Under the pieces are notes generated by a model. It was not told the DNA's origin. It saw only the letters and a program-made list of their open reading frames with translations, and searched no databases. DNA of 64,000 nt from Paeniglutamicibacter gangotriensis Lz1y (GTDB taxonomy: Bacteria > Actinomycetota > Actinomycetes > Actinomycetales > Micrococcaceae), in NCBI RefSeq assembly GCF_000348945.1, contig NZ_AOCK01000001.1, positions 558,001 to 622,000 of the forward strand, given 5' to 3'. The stretch's first letter is position 1. Each line of letters starts with the position of its first letter. Below, piece after piece: positions 28,401 through 36,769 of this stretch. Both the position numbers and the translations under genes were made by a program.

Positions 28401-29270
28401 CTTGAATCCCAAAGAGCGGATGGCGGTGACGGTTGCGCTGGGCAGATCGATCTCGGCAACAGCGTTGGCTTCCTGCAGGGCAGCATAGGCGGTGGTGCCG
28501 TCGATGGCCACGTATTCGGGTTCCAGGTTCCGTGAGACCGGCTTGTCATCCCCGTGCGGGGTGGGACCGAAGACGCGTACCTCGGCCGGCAGCTTCTTGG
28601 AACCGCCCTCCTCGAACTCGTGGAACGTGGCGGTCTTGACCGCCGACTGTGCCGGGGCGGCAAGCGCGGCGGGCAGCGTGACGATGCTGATCGAACCCTC
28701 GGGGTCGATCTTGAAGTCGGCCGAGGGTTCTCCCTCGTTGGCCACCACGGCGTAGCTGCCGTCTGCGGAGATCGAGACCATGTCCGGCAGGGCACCAACG
28801 GTGAGCGATCCAAGAGGCGTGGCGGTCTCAGAGGTGGCGTCGAAAAAGAGCAGTGATCCCGCATCGGTTTTGGTGGATGATTCCAGGGCGATCGTGCCCA
28901 GGCCATCCGCGCGCACCGCCACGGAGTTGGCGATGCCCTTTCCAGAAATCGTGTAGAGCCTAACGGGCTTGGTCGGGTCGGCAATATCCAGGACGTCGAC
29001 GGCCCCGGCCTGCGCGTTGACCACAAACAGGCGCTGGCTTGCCGCGTGGTAGGTGACGATCTCAGCGGCCGACTCATCGAAGGTGCCGGTCTCGTAGGAG
29101 CCGACGGCGGCCAGTTCGAGCCCCGCCCCCTTGGCCGAGTAGGTGATTGGATCGGGCACGATTGACGCCGCTGCGCTCGAGGCATAGAACGCGGAACCTG
29201 CAACGGCGAGCGCGGCAATGGCTGCCGATGCCCTGGTCAAGCGGCGCACGGGGCGCCTGGATGTAGACAT
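25413..29270 (-). CDS. Cell-wall-anchored choice-of-anchor I / 5'-nucleotidase protein
   Basis: A 1285-residue exported protein. ATG 29270 opens a signal peptide (arginine-rich MSTSRRPVRRLTR, hydrophobic core, cleavage near SSAAAS). Roughly residues 45-560 form a beta-propeller-like choice-of-anchor I domain (LPDMVSISADGSYAVVANEGEP). Then comes a metallophosphatase with ILGINDFHGRIE, SAGDNIGAST, VGNHEFDAG and SGHTHQA, followed by the 5'-nucleotidase C-terminal domain (NPGGLRADL). An Ig-like region and a Pro/Glu-rich linker lead to the sortase signal LANTG, a hydrophobic segment and RRHR. It probably releases phosphate from nucleotides at the cell surface. LAxTG motifs are typical class E sortase substrates; no sortase is in the window. 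Confidence 0.93.
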   Translation of the reverse strand: MSTSRRPVRRLTRASAAIAALAVAGSAFYASSAAASIVPDPITYSAKGAGLELAAVGSYETGTFDESAAEIVTYHAASQRLFVVNAQAGAVDVLDIADPTKPVRLYTISGKGIANSVAVRADGLGTIALESSTKTDAGSLLFFDATSETATPLGSLTVGALPDMVSISADGSYAVVANEGEPSADFKIDPEGSISIVTLPAALAAPAQSAVKTATFHEFEEGGSKKLPAEVRVFGPTPHGDDKPVSRNLEPEYVAIDGTTAYAALQEANAVAEIDLPSATVTAIRSLGFKDHSQAGNGLDASDKDGKIDIRTFEGLKGTYMPDGINAYTSGSTTYLVTANEGDAREFGDYEEGARVKDLVSDGLAPICEDSLAAGLAKDSDLGRLNISTASGLNEAGECYEELVAFGSRSFSIWGTDGKQVFDSGDDFETITAAANPAFFNSNHSESNLEGRSDDKGPEPENLAIGTIGKSTYAFIGLERVGGVMVYDITQPTASTFVTYVNNRDFAQSVEGGGNPAAAGDLGPEGLTFIPAEGSPTGAPMLAVGNEVSGTTTLFAISGDRVPATSPDASPTTDIRILGINDFHGRIEANGAEAGAAVLGGAVKELKEENPNTLLVSAGDNIGASTFTSFSQQDKPTIDALGASGVEVSVVGNHEFDAGFKDLTERVIPRYAKSTGVDGAELALGANVYQKGTKTPALKEYAIREIDGVKVGFIGTVTESTAAMVSPTGIKDIEFGDQLEAANRVAAALSDGNEKNGEADAIVLLTHDGSAVDKCEAIATEKTIYGKLVREASAKINAIISGHTHQAYDCSFPVEGWAAGLERPVIQSHQYGTTFGALDLKLDPETKVIVSLEAELLPLITTNEAEETTANYPVLPSVSKIVEAATKQAEVAGAVEVGKIGADITRGGTEGSDRGVESSLGNLVADMHLWSTSNDSFGGQKADIGIMNPGGLRADLLFGKDGTISYQDAASVQPFGNTLITKDLTGAQLKDILEEQWQPEGSSRPKLHLGISAELSYTYVPEAARGEHITSVLFKGEEVSADQVLRVAANSFLAEGGDNFTTFGHGTNVADSGQIDLVAAVEYFEAHALVEPAPLGRAVVSGTDWAKVDLEASTVKQGETLKAKVSGLGEGALIAAVLHSDPVTASDIPAANAEGETSFEIGIPVDFETGAHTLLVSATGHEDISVQVEVASAADTGPGETPAPSEEPAPSQSPAPQDPEPSETPVAPQGNDGGNEPEAAAPQPNGSLANTGATVGVIAGVGALLAAAGGLLLWRRHRSASTHTK

Positions 29271-29430
29271 GGTATTCCCAACAGATAGCGAGTGAGCAGG
29301 ATGATGTAATTCCAAAAGCTATCGCTGAAAGACATCCGGCAGGTGAACGGAATGCAACCAGTGGGTGCGGGATCCGCCGGCGGATGAACGGAATACGGCA
29401 AGGAGAAGCAATGCAGCTATTAACGACGGA

Positions 29431-29481
29431 ACGGGCCGCCGCAGTGGATGGAACGTGGTGTTCACCGCTGCGGCGGCCCGT
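29431..29481 (-). terminator. Hairpin terminator downstream of the GMC oxidoreductase
   Basis: ACGGGCCGCCGCAG (29431-29444) pairs perfectly with CTGCGGCGGCCCGT (29468-29481). It lies 65 bases beyond the GMC stop and before the promoter region of the nucleotidase gene. Confidence 0.65.
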
Positions 29482-29545
29482 GGAGGCCGCCCGTTGTGGG
29501 TCGGTTGGCTGATCGCCACCCAGCGAGTTTCCTCGCCTCCGCTGG

Positions 29546-31069
29546 CTACGACTCGTTGATGATCGCTGCTGCCGCGCGTTCGGCGATCATGATCGCCGGT
29601 GCGTTGGTGTTGCCCGTGGGAACCAGCGGCATGATCGAGGCATCGGCAATGCGCAGCCCGGCCAAGCCATGGACCCTGAAGGTCGTCGGGTCGACGACCG
29701 CCAGCTTGTCTACGCCCATCTTGCAGGTGCCGACCTGGTGGTGGTAGGTCACCACCGAATCACGCACGTATTGTTCGAGGTCTTCATCGGCAACCTCCGG
29801 GCCGGGGTAGATCTCGGTGGGTTCCCAGCCGGCCAACGCCTGACTTCTGCCGATTTCGCGGCACTGGCGCACCGAAGCCACCAAGGCGTCGGCGTCCGCC
29901 TGTTCCCGCAGTGCACCGAGGTCGATGCGGATCGGGTCACTGTCTGCTGCTCCCGAGAGCGTGATCTGCCCGCGGCTTTGCGGACGTACAAGCCCGCCGA
30001 GCAGGGAGAAAGCGTTGTTCGGCCCGGTCATCTCACCCGGGGCGTAGTCCTGGGAATACATGGGTACCGAGAAGAACAACGGCTGGGTGTCGGCCACCGG
30101 CAGTTCCGGGCGGCTCTTGGCAAAGAAGTGCACCTCCGCCGGGGCCACCTCGCCCATGGGCACATCCTTGGCACCGGTGGTGAAGATCACCGGGGAGAGC
30201 AAGTGGTCCTGCAGGTTCTTGCCGACCCCCGGCAGATCATGCACGGGGGTGATTCCTGCCTCCTGGAGCTCGGCCGCCGGGCCGATGCCCGAACGCAGCA
30301 ACAGTTCCGGGGAGTTGATGGCGCCGGCGGCCAACACCGTTTCGGTAGCGCGCAGGGAAGTTCGTTCGCCGTTGAGGTCGAATTCAACGCCGGCCACCCG
30401 CCCATTTTCGATGATGAGTCGGCGAACGAGCGCACCAGTCAGCAACGTCAGGTTCGGGTTCTCCGCCACGGGCGACAGGTACGCATGCCAGGTGTTGAAG
30501 CGTTTGGAATCACGCACGGTCAGTTGCATGCGTGAGACGCCTTCCACGTTCCCGGAGTTGTAGTCAGCATTAAACGGGATGCCGGTTTCCACGGCACCGG
30601 CAAGCATGTCCTCCTGGATCGGGTTGCGGGCAAAGCCCTCGACGACATCCAGCAACCCGGTGTCCCCGCGGGTCTCCGAGCCCCCGAGATCGAAGTTTTC
30701 GATGCTCTTGTAGACGGGCAAAACGTCATCCCAGCCCCAGCCAGCGCAACCCTCCTTTTCCCAAGTCTCGTAATCCCATTTGTCCCCGCGCACCCAGATG
30801 GTGGCGTTCAGGGCGTGGGAGCCGCCCATGACCTTGCCGCGCGGCAGGTGGATGCGACGGTTTGAGGCGCCGGCCTGTTCGGTGCTGTAGTAATCCCAGT
30901 CCTGCTCGCTGTGCCACAGCGCGCCGAGGGTATAGAGGTGGGTGATATCGGGGTTGGTGTCGTAGTCCCCTGCCTCCAGGATGGCAACACGCTTCCCTGC
31001 ATCCAGCAGACGGCGGGCGATGACGTTGCCGGCCGACCCTGCACCGACGATGATGTAGTCGAATTCCAT
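29546..31069 (-). CDS. GMC family oxidoreductase (choline/alcohol dehydrogenase-like)
   Basis: A 507-residue FAD enzyme. It has the N-terminal FAD motif IIVGAGSAGNVIARRL, the LPRGKVMGGSHALNATIWVRG signature (GMC signature 1), GAINSPELLLRSGIGP (signature 2) and the catalytic His region VVTYHHQVGTCKMG. It oxidises an alcohol, possibly choline or a polyol. ATG 31069 follows GGAAGAA, 19 bases after the aldehyde dehydrogenase stop. The pair could convert an alcohol to an acid through the aldehyde, as in BetA/BetB, but the substrate is unknown. Confidence 0.92.
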   Translation of the reverse strand: MEFDYIIVGAGSAGNVIARRLLDAGKRVAILEAGDYDTNPDITHLYTLGALWHSEQDWDYYSTEQAGASNRRIHLPRGKVMGGSHALNATIWVRGDKWDYETWEKEGCAGWGWDDVLPVYKSIENFDLGGSETRGDTGLLDVVEGFARNPIQEDMLAGAVETGIPFNADYNSGNVEGVSRMQLTVRDSKRFNTWHAYLSPVAENPNLTLLTGALVRRLIIENGRVAGVEFDLNGERTSLRATETVLAAGAINSPELLLRSGIGPAAELQEAGITPVHDLPGVGKNLQDHLLSPVIFTTGAKDVPMGEVAPAEVHFFAKSRPELPVADTQPLFFSVPMYSQDYAPGEMTGPNNAFSLLGGLVRPQSRGQITLSGAADSDPIRIDLGALREQADADALVASVRQCREIGRSQALAGWEPTEIYPGPEVADEDLEQYVRDSVVTYHHQVGTCKMGVDKLAVVDPTTFRVHGLAGLRIADASIMPLVPTGNTNAPAIMIAERAAAAIINES

Positions 31070-31088
31070 GTCGAGTTCTTCCCGTTCC

Positions 31089-32516
31089 TTAGTAGCTGAT
31101 GACCTGGGGCTGGCCCAGGTGCTTGAGGCCGGCGACACCGAACTCCAGCCCGTAGCCGGACTGCTTGGCCCCGCCGAACGGCACACGAGGGTCCACGGCC
31201 CCGTGCTTGTTGATCCACACCGTGCCGGCCTGGATGCGAGCGGCGACCTCGCGGGCCGCCTCAAGGTCGCTTGACCAGACCGAAGCACCCAAACCAACCT
31301 CCAGGCCGTTGGCCATGGCCACTGCCTCATCAACGCTTGAATACTTGATGATCGGCAACGCCGGGCCGAACTGTTCCTGGGCGACCAGTGGGTTGTCGTT
31401 TTCGATGTCGGCGATCAGGGTGGTCGGGTAGAAGAAGCCTGGCTGTCCGGCAACGGGGTTGGCTCCGGTGAGCACCCGTGCGCCGGAATCCGTGGCGGCC
31501 TGCACCAGCTCGGCGACGATGTCGTACTGCGCCTTGTTCTGCAGCGGGCCCAGCACGTTGGCCTCATCCAAGCCCACGCCCATGGGCATCTTGGAGGCGA
31601 CATCGGTCAGCGCCGCGCACACCTCTTCATAGATGTCCTCGTGCACGTAGAGACGCTTCAGTGCAGCGCAAGTCTGGCCGGTGTTGATGAACGCGCCCCA
31701 GAACAGGTCTTCGGCGATTGACTGGGCATCGGCGTCGGGCAGCACGATGCCGGCGTCGTTGCCGCCGAGCTCCATGGTCAGACGCTTCACGGTGTCGGCC
31801 GAGGAACGGATGATGGCCTTGCCGGTCGCGGTGGATCCGGTGAACATGATCTTGTCGATGTCGGCGTGGCCGGAAAGCGCCTCGCCCACATCGCGTCCGC
31901 CCGAGAGTACGTGCAGCACATTTTCTGGGAGTGCGGAGTTGATGACCTTCACCAGCGCCAGGACCGACAGCGGGGTGTATTCCGAGGGCTTGAGCACCAC
32001 GGTGTTTCCCATGCGCAGGGCCGGGGCCAGCTGCCACACGGAAATCATCATGGGCCAGTTCCACGGGCCGATGGCACCCACCACGCCCAGCGGGCGGTAG
32101 TGCATCTCGGCCTTTCCTCCCTCGTCGTCCACCAGGATCTCGGGTTCGAGCTCGAACCCGGCGGTGGTGCGCAGCCAAGCGGAGCAGGCGCCGACCTCGA
32201 AGCGGGCGTTTGGCCCATTCAACGGTTTGCCCTGTTCGCGGGAGAGCAACACGGCCAGGGCCTCGGCATTGGCATCGACCGCATCGGCGGCGGCGTTCAG
32301 TGCTGCGCTGCGCTCGGCATGGGAGAGCGAGGCCCACCCCGGCTGGGCTTCGCGGGCAGCGATCACCGCCGCCTCAAGATCCGCGGTGGTGTGTTCCGGG
32401 GCCCGGCCCACGAGCTCGCCGGTCGCGGGGTCAAAGATTTCCCTGCCACCGGTGGCAGGTGCGATTGCCGTCAGCAATTCGGTATCTGTGGCAAAGGTGG
32501 TGGCAGCGTTGCTCAT
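31089..32516 (-). CDS. NAD(P)-dependent aldehyde dehydrogenase
   Basis: A 475-residue ALDH superfamily member. The general-base glutamate is in MELGGNDAG, and the nucleophile is C283 in NTGQTCAALKR. The cofactor loop FTGSTATGK and the PWNWPMM segment are present. It oxidises an aldehyde, probably that made by the GMC enzyme encoded just downstream. The start is ATG 32516, 95 bases after the AraC-type gene on the same strand. Confidence 0.94.
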   Translation of the reverse strand: MSNAATTFATDTELLTAIAPATGGREIFDPATGELVGRAPEHTTADLEAAVIAAREAQPGWASLSHAERSAALNAAADAVDANAEALAVLLSREQGKPLNGPNARFEVGACSAWLRTTAGFELEPEILVDDEGGKAEMHYRPLGVVGAIGPWNWPMMISVWQLAPALRMGNTVVLKPSEYTPLSVLALVKVINSALPENVLHVLSGGRDVGEALSGHADIDKIMFTGSTATGKAIIRSSADTVKRLTMELGGNDAGIVLPDADAQSIAEDLFWGAFINTGQTCAALKRLYVHEDIYEEVCAALTDVASKMPMGVGLDEANVLGPLQNKAQYDIVAELVQAATDSGARVLTGANPVAGQPGFFYPTTLIADIENDNPLVAQEQFGPALPIIKYSSVDEAVAMANGLEVGLGASVWSSDLEAAREVAARIQAGTVWINKHGAVDPRVPFGGAKQSGYGLEFGVAGLKHLGQPQVISY

Positions 32517-32611
32517 GGTGGGCTCCTGGTGTGTAGGGGATCAACTCTCCCCACCAGTGTGGCCCGGAACACAGGGGCAATGCTTGTCTTTGCCCGTATG
32601 ATTCTTGTTCC

Positions 32612-33558
32612 CTAGCGCATCAGGGCCCCGGGGTCCTGCCGGTAATTGCTGGGTGAAGCCCCAAAGGCGGCGCGGAAGATCCGGCTGAAGTGGGCTGCGT
32701 CGATGAGTCCCCAGCGCACTCCGATCTGTCCGATCCCCACATGCGCGCAGAGCGGGTCTGCCAGGTCCCGGCGGCAAGCCTCGAGCCGTCGTTCGCGGAT
32801 CCAGCCGGCAACGGTCAGCGAGGAGGCGGAAAAGATCTTGTGCAGCGTACGCGTGGCCATGTGGTGTGCGGCGGCAATGGCATCGGGGCCCAGCAGCGGG
32901 TCGGCCAAGTTCGCCTCGATGTGGTGCTGGACCCGGCGCAGCATCCTGGCGTGGTTATCGGTGCCTGAACCAGGGCGTGAATAAATCTCGTCGGCCAACA
33001 GTGTGGAGAGCAGGTCAACGATGTTCATGGCCAACCGGTGTCCAATGGGGCTTTTGAGCTCGGGCAGCTGCCCGGCGATGGAGGCAATGAACGGGGCGGA
33101 TCGCCCCGGCCCAGCCGGTTCCCCTGGCCCATGGATACGGCGGTGAGCTCGGAGACGTCCTCGGAAGACAGCCCGAGCAGATGTTGCGGGAACATCAGCA
33201 CCAGAGATTCGAAGGATGAGTCGAAGTTCAGCGTGTAGGGCCGCTGGGTGTCGTAGATGGCCACGTCGCCGGGGGAGAGCACCGCTTCGCGGCCGTCTTG
33301 CAGCAGTAGCCCGTGGCCCGCCAATTGCAGGCTCAGTTTGTAGTGGCCGGTGCCGCCGCGGGCGATCAGTGCGGGGGAACGCCGGACCGTCTGCGCATCG
33401 GCGTCAAGGCGCATGATCCCGACATCTTGCAGGATGCGTCCACCGATGCGACCGATAAACGGGCCGGAGCGCACCTGTTCGGTCTCGAGCGGCACGAAAG
33501 TCGAGGAAATCATGTCCCGCCACTGGGAGAAGGAGTTCGCTTCCTCGATCTGGTACAT
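32612..33558 (-). pseudogene. AraC family regulator with an apparent -1 frameshift
   Basis: The N-terminal AraC_binding_2-type half starts at ATG 33558 (MYQIEEANSFSQW) and reads through GDVAIYDTQRPYTLNF to SMGQGNRLGRG. It then leaves frame and ends in an unlikely tail at 33025. The frame of the C-terminal helix-turn-helix half (SIAGQLPELKSPIGHRLA... to ...ASPSNYRQDPGALMR) opens upstream of that point. Adding one G to the G4 run at 33104-33107 (minus strand) restores a normal 315-residue AraC protein. It presumably activated the ALDH/GMC operon downstream. It may be a true mutation or a homopolymer error. Confidence 0.85.
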
Positions 33559-33615
33559 CCCCGAGTCCCCTTTGGTCTTTGCTCTTGCCCCGTTTCGATG
33601 TAGCTTACGCCACGG
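33512..33615 (+). repeat. Direct repeat copy 1 (araC 5' end and promoter)
   Basis: This segment covers the first codons and upstream region of the AraC gene and is repeated, in the same orientation with scattered mismatches and a one-base length difference, at 35269-35371. The Fic gene lies between the copies. Confidence 0.85.
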
Positions 33616-33666
33616 TGCCTGGCCTTGGACCCGGGCAGAAGACCACAGGACTCCCATGCTCCGGCG

Positions 33667-34932
33667 TCAGAGGCGCACACGCTTCCCGGCCCGCGCCGCG
33701 AATTCATCCAAGGCGGCGATCACTTGGGGTGACACCCACACTTGGTGGCCCTTGATGTGGCTGCTCGGACGAAGCGACCCGTTCGATTCCAATACCTCCA
33801 GATTTCGGTAGGCGGAGCTGGGGGACTGGCCCGTGGTTTCGGACAGCATGCGGGCAGTGATGGCAGGCTCGCGCACCATGAGTTCAATGGTTCGTTGCAA
33901 GCTGTCACTGGGATTGCGCGGCAGTGTGGCGTAGATTCCGGTCCGGATATCTTTAATGTCTTCAGCAAGTTTGCGCCCGTTGTCGGTGGCAGCGAACGTC
34001 GACTCGGCGAACATCTCAGTGATTGGACTGGGATCGCCGCTCTGATACGACCCCAATGCTTCGAAATAGGACTTTGTGTTCGCCAGCAGACCGGCTGAGA
34101 CCGGGATGGTCACCTTTTCGGTGACCCCCTTGTTTCGGAGCAACGCACCAACCAGAGCGCGTCCGGTTCTGCCGTTTCCGTCGGGGAACGGGTGGATCGT
34201 CTCAAATTGGGCGTGGGCAATGGAGACTTGCAGCAGAGCAGGGATATCGTCCCGCTGCATGAATGCAACCAGATCTCCCAAGGCCTCCTCAACTGCTTCA
34301 TGGCGAGGCGGCACAAAAATTGCGGAGTGCGGCGAACTTCCACCAATCCACACCGCGTCGTTTCGCAACTTGCCTGCGATTTCCGGATGGGAGCCCTGTA
34401 AAAGTGTTTGGTGCATGGCCAAGATGTTGTAGAGGTTGACTTCATCGGACAGGTCGAGGGCTGCTCTCATGGCGGCGACGTTTGAGGCGATCAGCGAAGC
34501 GTTGGCGCTGGAGCGGTCACCAAGCTGTGCCAAGGCAATACGTTTGGCTCCGGCTGTGAGGTTCTCGATTTCGGAGCTCGCAGCCGACTCACTGCGAAGT
34601 AAAAGTGCAGCAAAGGGCGCAGCGTCGTCGCCCAGATCGCGATCGAAGCGGACCATGTCGATCGTGGCTTCCTCAACCAGTGCGGATATACGGCCATCAA
34701 CCTGCGGAATGGCATCTGCAATCGGTGGGACAACTGCGGCCAGATACGGGCCGCGCGCGCGGAGTCGCTGCCGGCGAGACTGAATGACATCTGGCTCGGC
34801 GGTCCAGGCAATTTCCTCGTAGCTGATGCTCGGCCAAACGTTGCCAGGCAATGGCCTTCCTGACCCTGGGCCGAGAACGGAGGCCAGCCGACCACTTTCA
34901 GAAGGCCCATCGGTCTTGCGCGGCTTAGCCAT
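33667..34932 (-). CDS. Fic family protein (class II) with C-terminal winged helix
   Basis: A 421-residue protein. The Fic motif HPFPDGNGRTGR (H247) is complete, so AMP transfer or a related activity is expected. The inhibitory helix motif SxxxEN is S119-SEIE-N124, N-terminal to the Fic core, which makes it class II (known classification). The N-terminal region resembles the Fic N domain. The last 90 residues contain a winged-helix-like segment (SLQRTIELMVREPAITARML, SSAYRNLEVLESNGSL), suggesting DNA binding. ATG 34932 follows AAGGAGG. The inverted repeat overlapping this site suggests self-regulation. The gene lies between two direct copies of the araC 5' end. Confidence 0.92.
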   Translation of the reverse strand: MAKPRKTDGPSESGRLASVLGPGSGRPLPGNVWPSISYEEIAWTAEPDVIQSRRQRLRARGPYLAAVVPPIADAIPQVDGRISALVEEATIDMVRFDRDLGDDAAPFAALLLRSESAASSEIENLTAGAKRIALAQLGDRSSANASLIASNVAAMRAALDLSDEVNLYNILAMHQTLLQGSHPEIAGKLRNDAVWIGGSSPHSAIFVPPRHEAVEEALGDLVAFMQRDDIPALLQVSIAHAQFETIHPFPDGNGRTGRALVGALLRNKGVTEKVTIPVSAGLLANTKSYFEALGSYQSGDPSPITEMFAESTFAATDNGRKLAEDIKDIRTGIYATLPRNPSDSLQRTIELMVREPAITARMLSETTGQSPSSAYRNLEVLESNGSLRPSSHIKGHQVWVSPQVIAALDEFAARAGKRVRL

Positions 34933-34940
34933 CGTGCCTC

Positions 34941-34971
34941 CTTGGGAATGCGTCTCTTCTATATTCCCAAG
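34941..34971 (-). promoter_or_regulatory. Inverted repeat at the fic translation start
   Basis: CTTGGGAAT (34941-34949) and ATTCCCAAG (34963-34971) form a perfect 9-bp inverted repeat with a 13-base spacer. Its near arm overlaps the AAGGAGG ribosome site. It could be an operator for the Fic protein's own winged helix. Confidence 0.6.
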
Positions 34972-35268
34972 ATTAGCAGTTTCCGGTGATAGAGCCTCGA
35001 TAAATCCCGCCGAATTCGTGATTCCGGAGATCCGGCCAACTCCCATCCTCACTATTGCTGCGAATTGGAGGTCGAATCGTCAAGGATTCCGATCTTCGAC
35101 GAGCCGTCCCGTTCCTCGACGGGCGGGGTGCCTTCGGTTGTTCCTGCCCTGGCAACGCATGATCGATGGTTTTCTCGGTGTAGACAGCCAATGACTCGAC
35201 CGTGGCTGCTTGTGGCTACCGGCCCACGCCGCTGCCGTAGCCAGGTCCTGCCGCTATTTGTTCGGCGA
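34972..35268. other. fic upstream region
   Basis: About 300 bases lie between the fic operator and the second direct repeat. No gene is supported. It presumably carries the fic promoter. Confidence 0.4.
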
Positions 35269-35371
35269 ATGTCCGTCTATTGGGAGAAGGAATGCGCTTC
35301 CTCGATCTGGTACATCCCCGAGCCCCCTTGGTCCTTGCCCTTGCCCCGTTTCGATGTAGCTTACGCCACGG
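35269..35371 (+). repeat. Direct repeat copy 2 (araC 5' remnant)
   Basis: A second copy of the araC start region. On the minus strand it encodes MYQIEEAHSFSQ and then a TAG where the intact copy has TGG, so it is a non-functional remnant that keeps the promoter-side sequence. It lies 1757 bases from copy 1. Confidence 0.85.
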
Positions 35372-35416
35372 CGCTGGTCGATCGGTGGGTGCCGGGAAGC
35401 AGGCAGCAACGAGGTC

Positions 35417-36559
35417 TCAGGAACGGTAACTACCCCAGAAATGGGATTGGGCCAGATCCCGGGCCGCTAAGCTGGCGCCGATCAGTGGCGCATCCTCGCC
35501 CAACGCGCTGGCCAACACGTCGAGGTCGGCGTTGAGCAGCAGCGGTTGCAAGGCTTGGTTGAACAGCTGGGTAAAGGCAGGGCTGCGGGCGATCGGTCCA
35601 CTGAGCACCAGTGCCTGGGGATCGGTGATGGCTGCCATGTTGGCGATTTGCCGGGCCACGGCCTGAACAAAAAGCCGGGCGTTATCCGGTGCCGGGGTGG
35701 TGGCAAAAAGCGACAAGCATGCCGAAACGTCCAGCCGGTCGCTGCCGGGGGCAGCCGATCCGTATTCCAGCAGTTGATCGATCAGGCTTCGTCCGCCCGA
35801 GCGCAGGTAACTCAGCTCGCCGGCGGCGCCGTGCCGCCCGCGCTGGACGGTGCCGGACATGACCAGTCCGGCGCCGATGCCCGGACCCAGATAAACCAGA
35901 ATGAGCTCGTCGATTCCGCGGGCGACACCGATGCGCTGTTCGGCCAGGGTCGCCCAGTTGACGTCGTTGTCCAGACGTACCGGGCCGTGGCAGACCTCGC
36001 GCAAGAGCGCGCCGATGTCTCCGCGTCCTTCCGGGAAGGCCGAGGCTGGCAAGACCACCGGACGCTGGGAGTGAGGATCCACCGGGTTTCCCTGTGAGGC
36101 AGTGGCTGCCAGACAGGGGGAGCCGGTGTCGTGGACCGCGGTGGTGACCAGATCCCGTAGCGTTCGCTCCAATTTGGCCGGCGTCGTGGAATCGGTCAGG
36201 TGAAGGGCGGTGTCATGCAGTACGGCGCCGCGCAGGTCGTGGGTTTGCACCTGGGCCTTGCCGGCTGCCGCGGTGAGCGACAGGGTGTGTCCGTACGCGG
36301 GATCCAGATCGTAGATCTCCGGGATCCGGCCCCGTTTCTTGACCGGGGGCGTATCGATGGTTCGCAACAATCCGGTTTCCGACAACCGGGTGGCGGCTTC
36401 CGATGCGGTGGGGCGCGAAAGTCCGGTGGAGGCCGCGATGGCGGTGCGTGAACTTGGACCATGGGTGAGCAGGTGGGCCAGGAAGAGCCGGTCGGTGGCT
36501 GCTGCCAAGGTCTGTGGCAGCGGCCTGGTCGAGGGCCCGGCGGGGGCACCTGTGATCAT
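35417..36559 (-). CDS. ROK family transcriptional regulator
   Basis: A 380-residue protein with an N-terminal winged helix (SRTAIAASTGLSRPTASEAATRL, residues about 36-60) and a ROK fold (VRLDNDVNWATLAEQ, LGPGIGAGLVMSG). The CxCGxxGC zinc motif of canonical ROK proteins is absent: the region after ELSYL reads GRSLIDQLLEY. Such proteins repress sugar genes and respond to sugar ligands. It is divergent from the sugar porter gene, its likely target. Confidence 0.9.
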   Translation of the reverse strand: MITGAPAGPSTRPLPQTLAAATDRLFLAHLLTHGPSSRTAIAASTGLSRPTASEAATRLSETGLLRTIDTPPVKKRGRIPEIYDLDPAYGHTLSLTAAAGKAQVQTHDLRGAVLHDTALHLTDSTTPAKLERTLRDLVTTAVHDTGSPCLAATASQGNPVDPHSQRPVVLPASAFPEGRGDIGALLREVCHGPVRLDNDVNWATLAEQRIGVARGIDELILVYLGPGIGAGLVMSGTVQRGRHGAAGELSYLRSGGRSLIDQLLEYGSAAPGSDRLDVSACLSLFATTPAPDNARLFVQAVARQIANMAAITDPQALVLSGPIARSPAFTQLFNQALQPLLLNADLDVLASALGEDAPLIGASLAARDLAQSHFWGSYRS

Positions 36560-36769
36560 GGAGACGGTCCTTTGGTTAGGCTGTTTTTCAAATCTTATCG
36601 CAGTGCCTTATGCTGGAAATCACTATCTTTAGGCTCCTTTACTAATTGAGTCTTACCCATGAAGTCGAGGAGACCTCCAACGTGAATCAAAGCCGTGGGC
36701 TGTCGTATGCTCTGCAGGATGTTCCGGGTGTTTGCGTGACCGGGCTTTCCCCACGAAACCTGATGCCCT

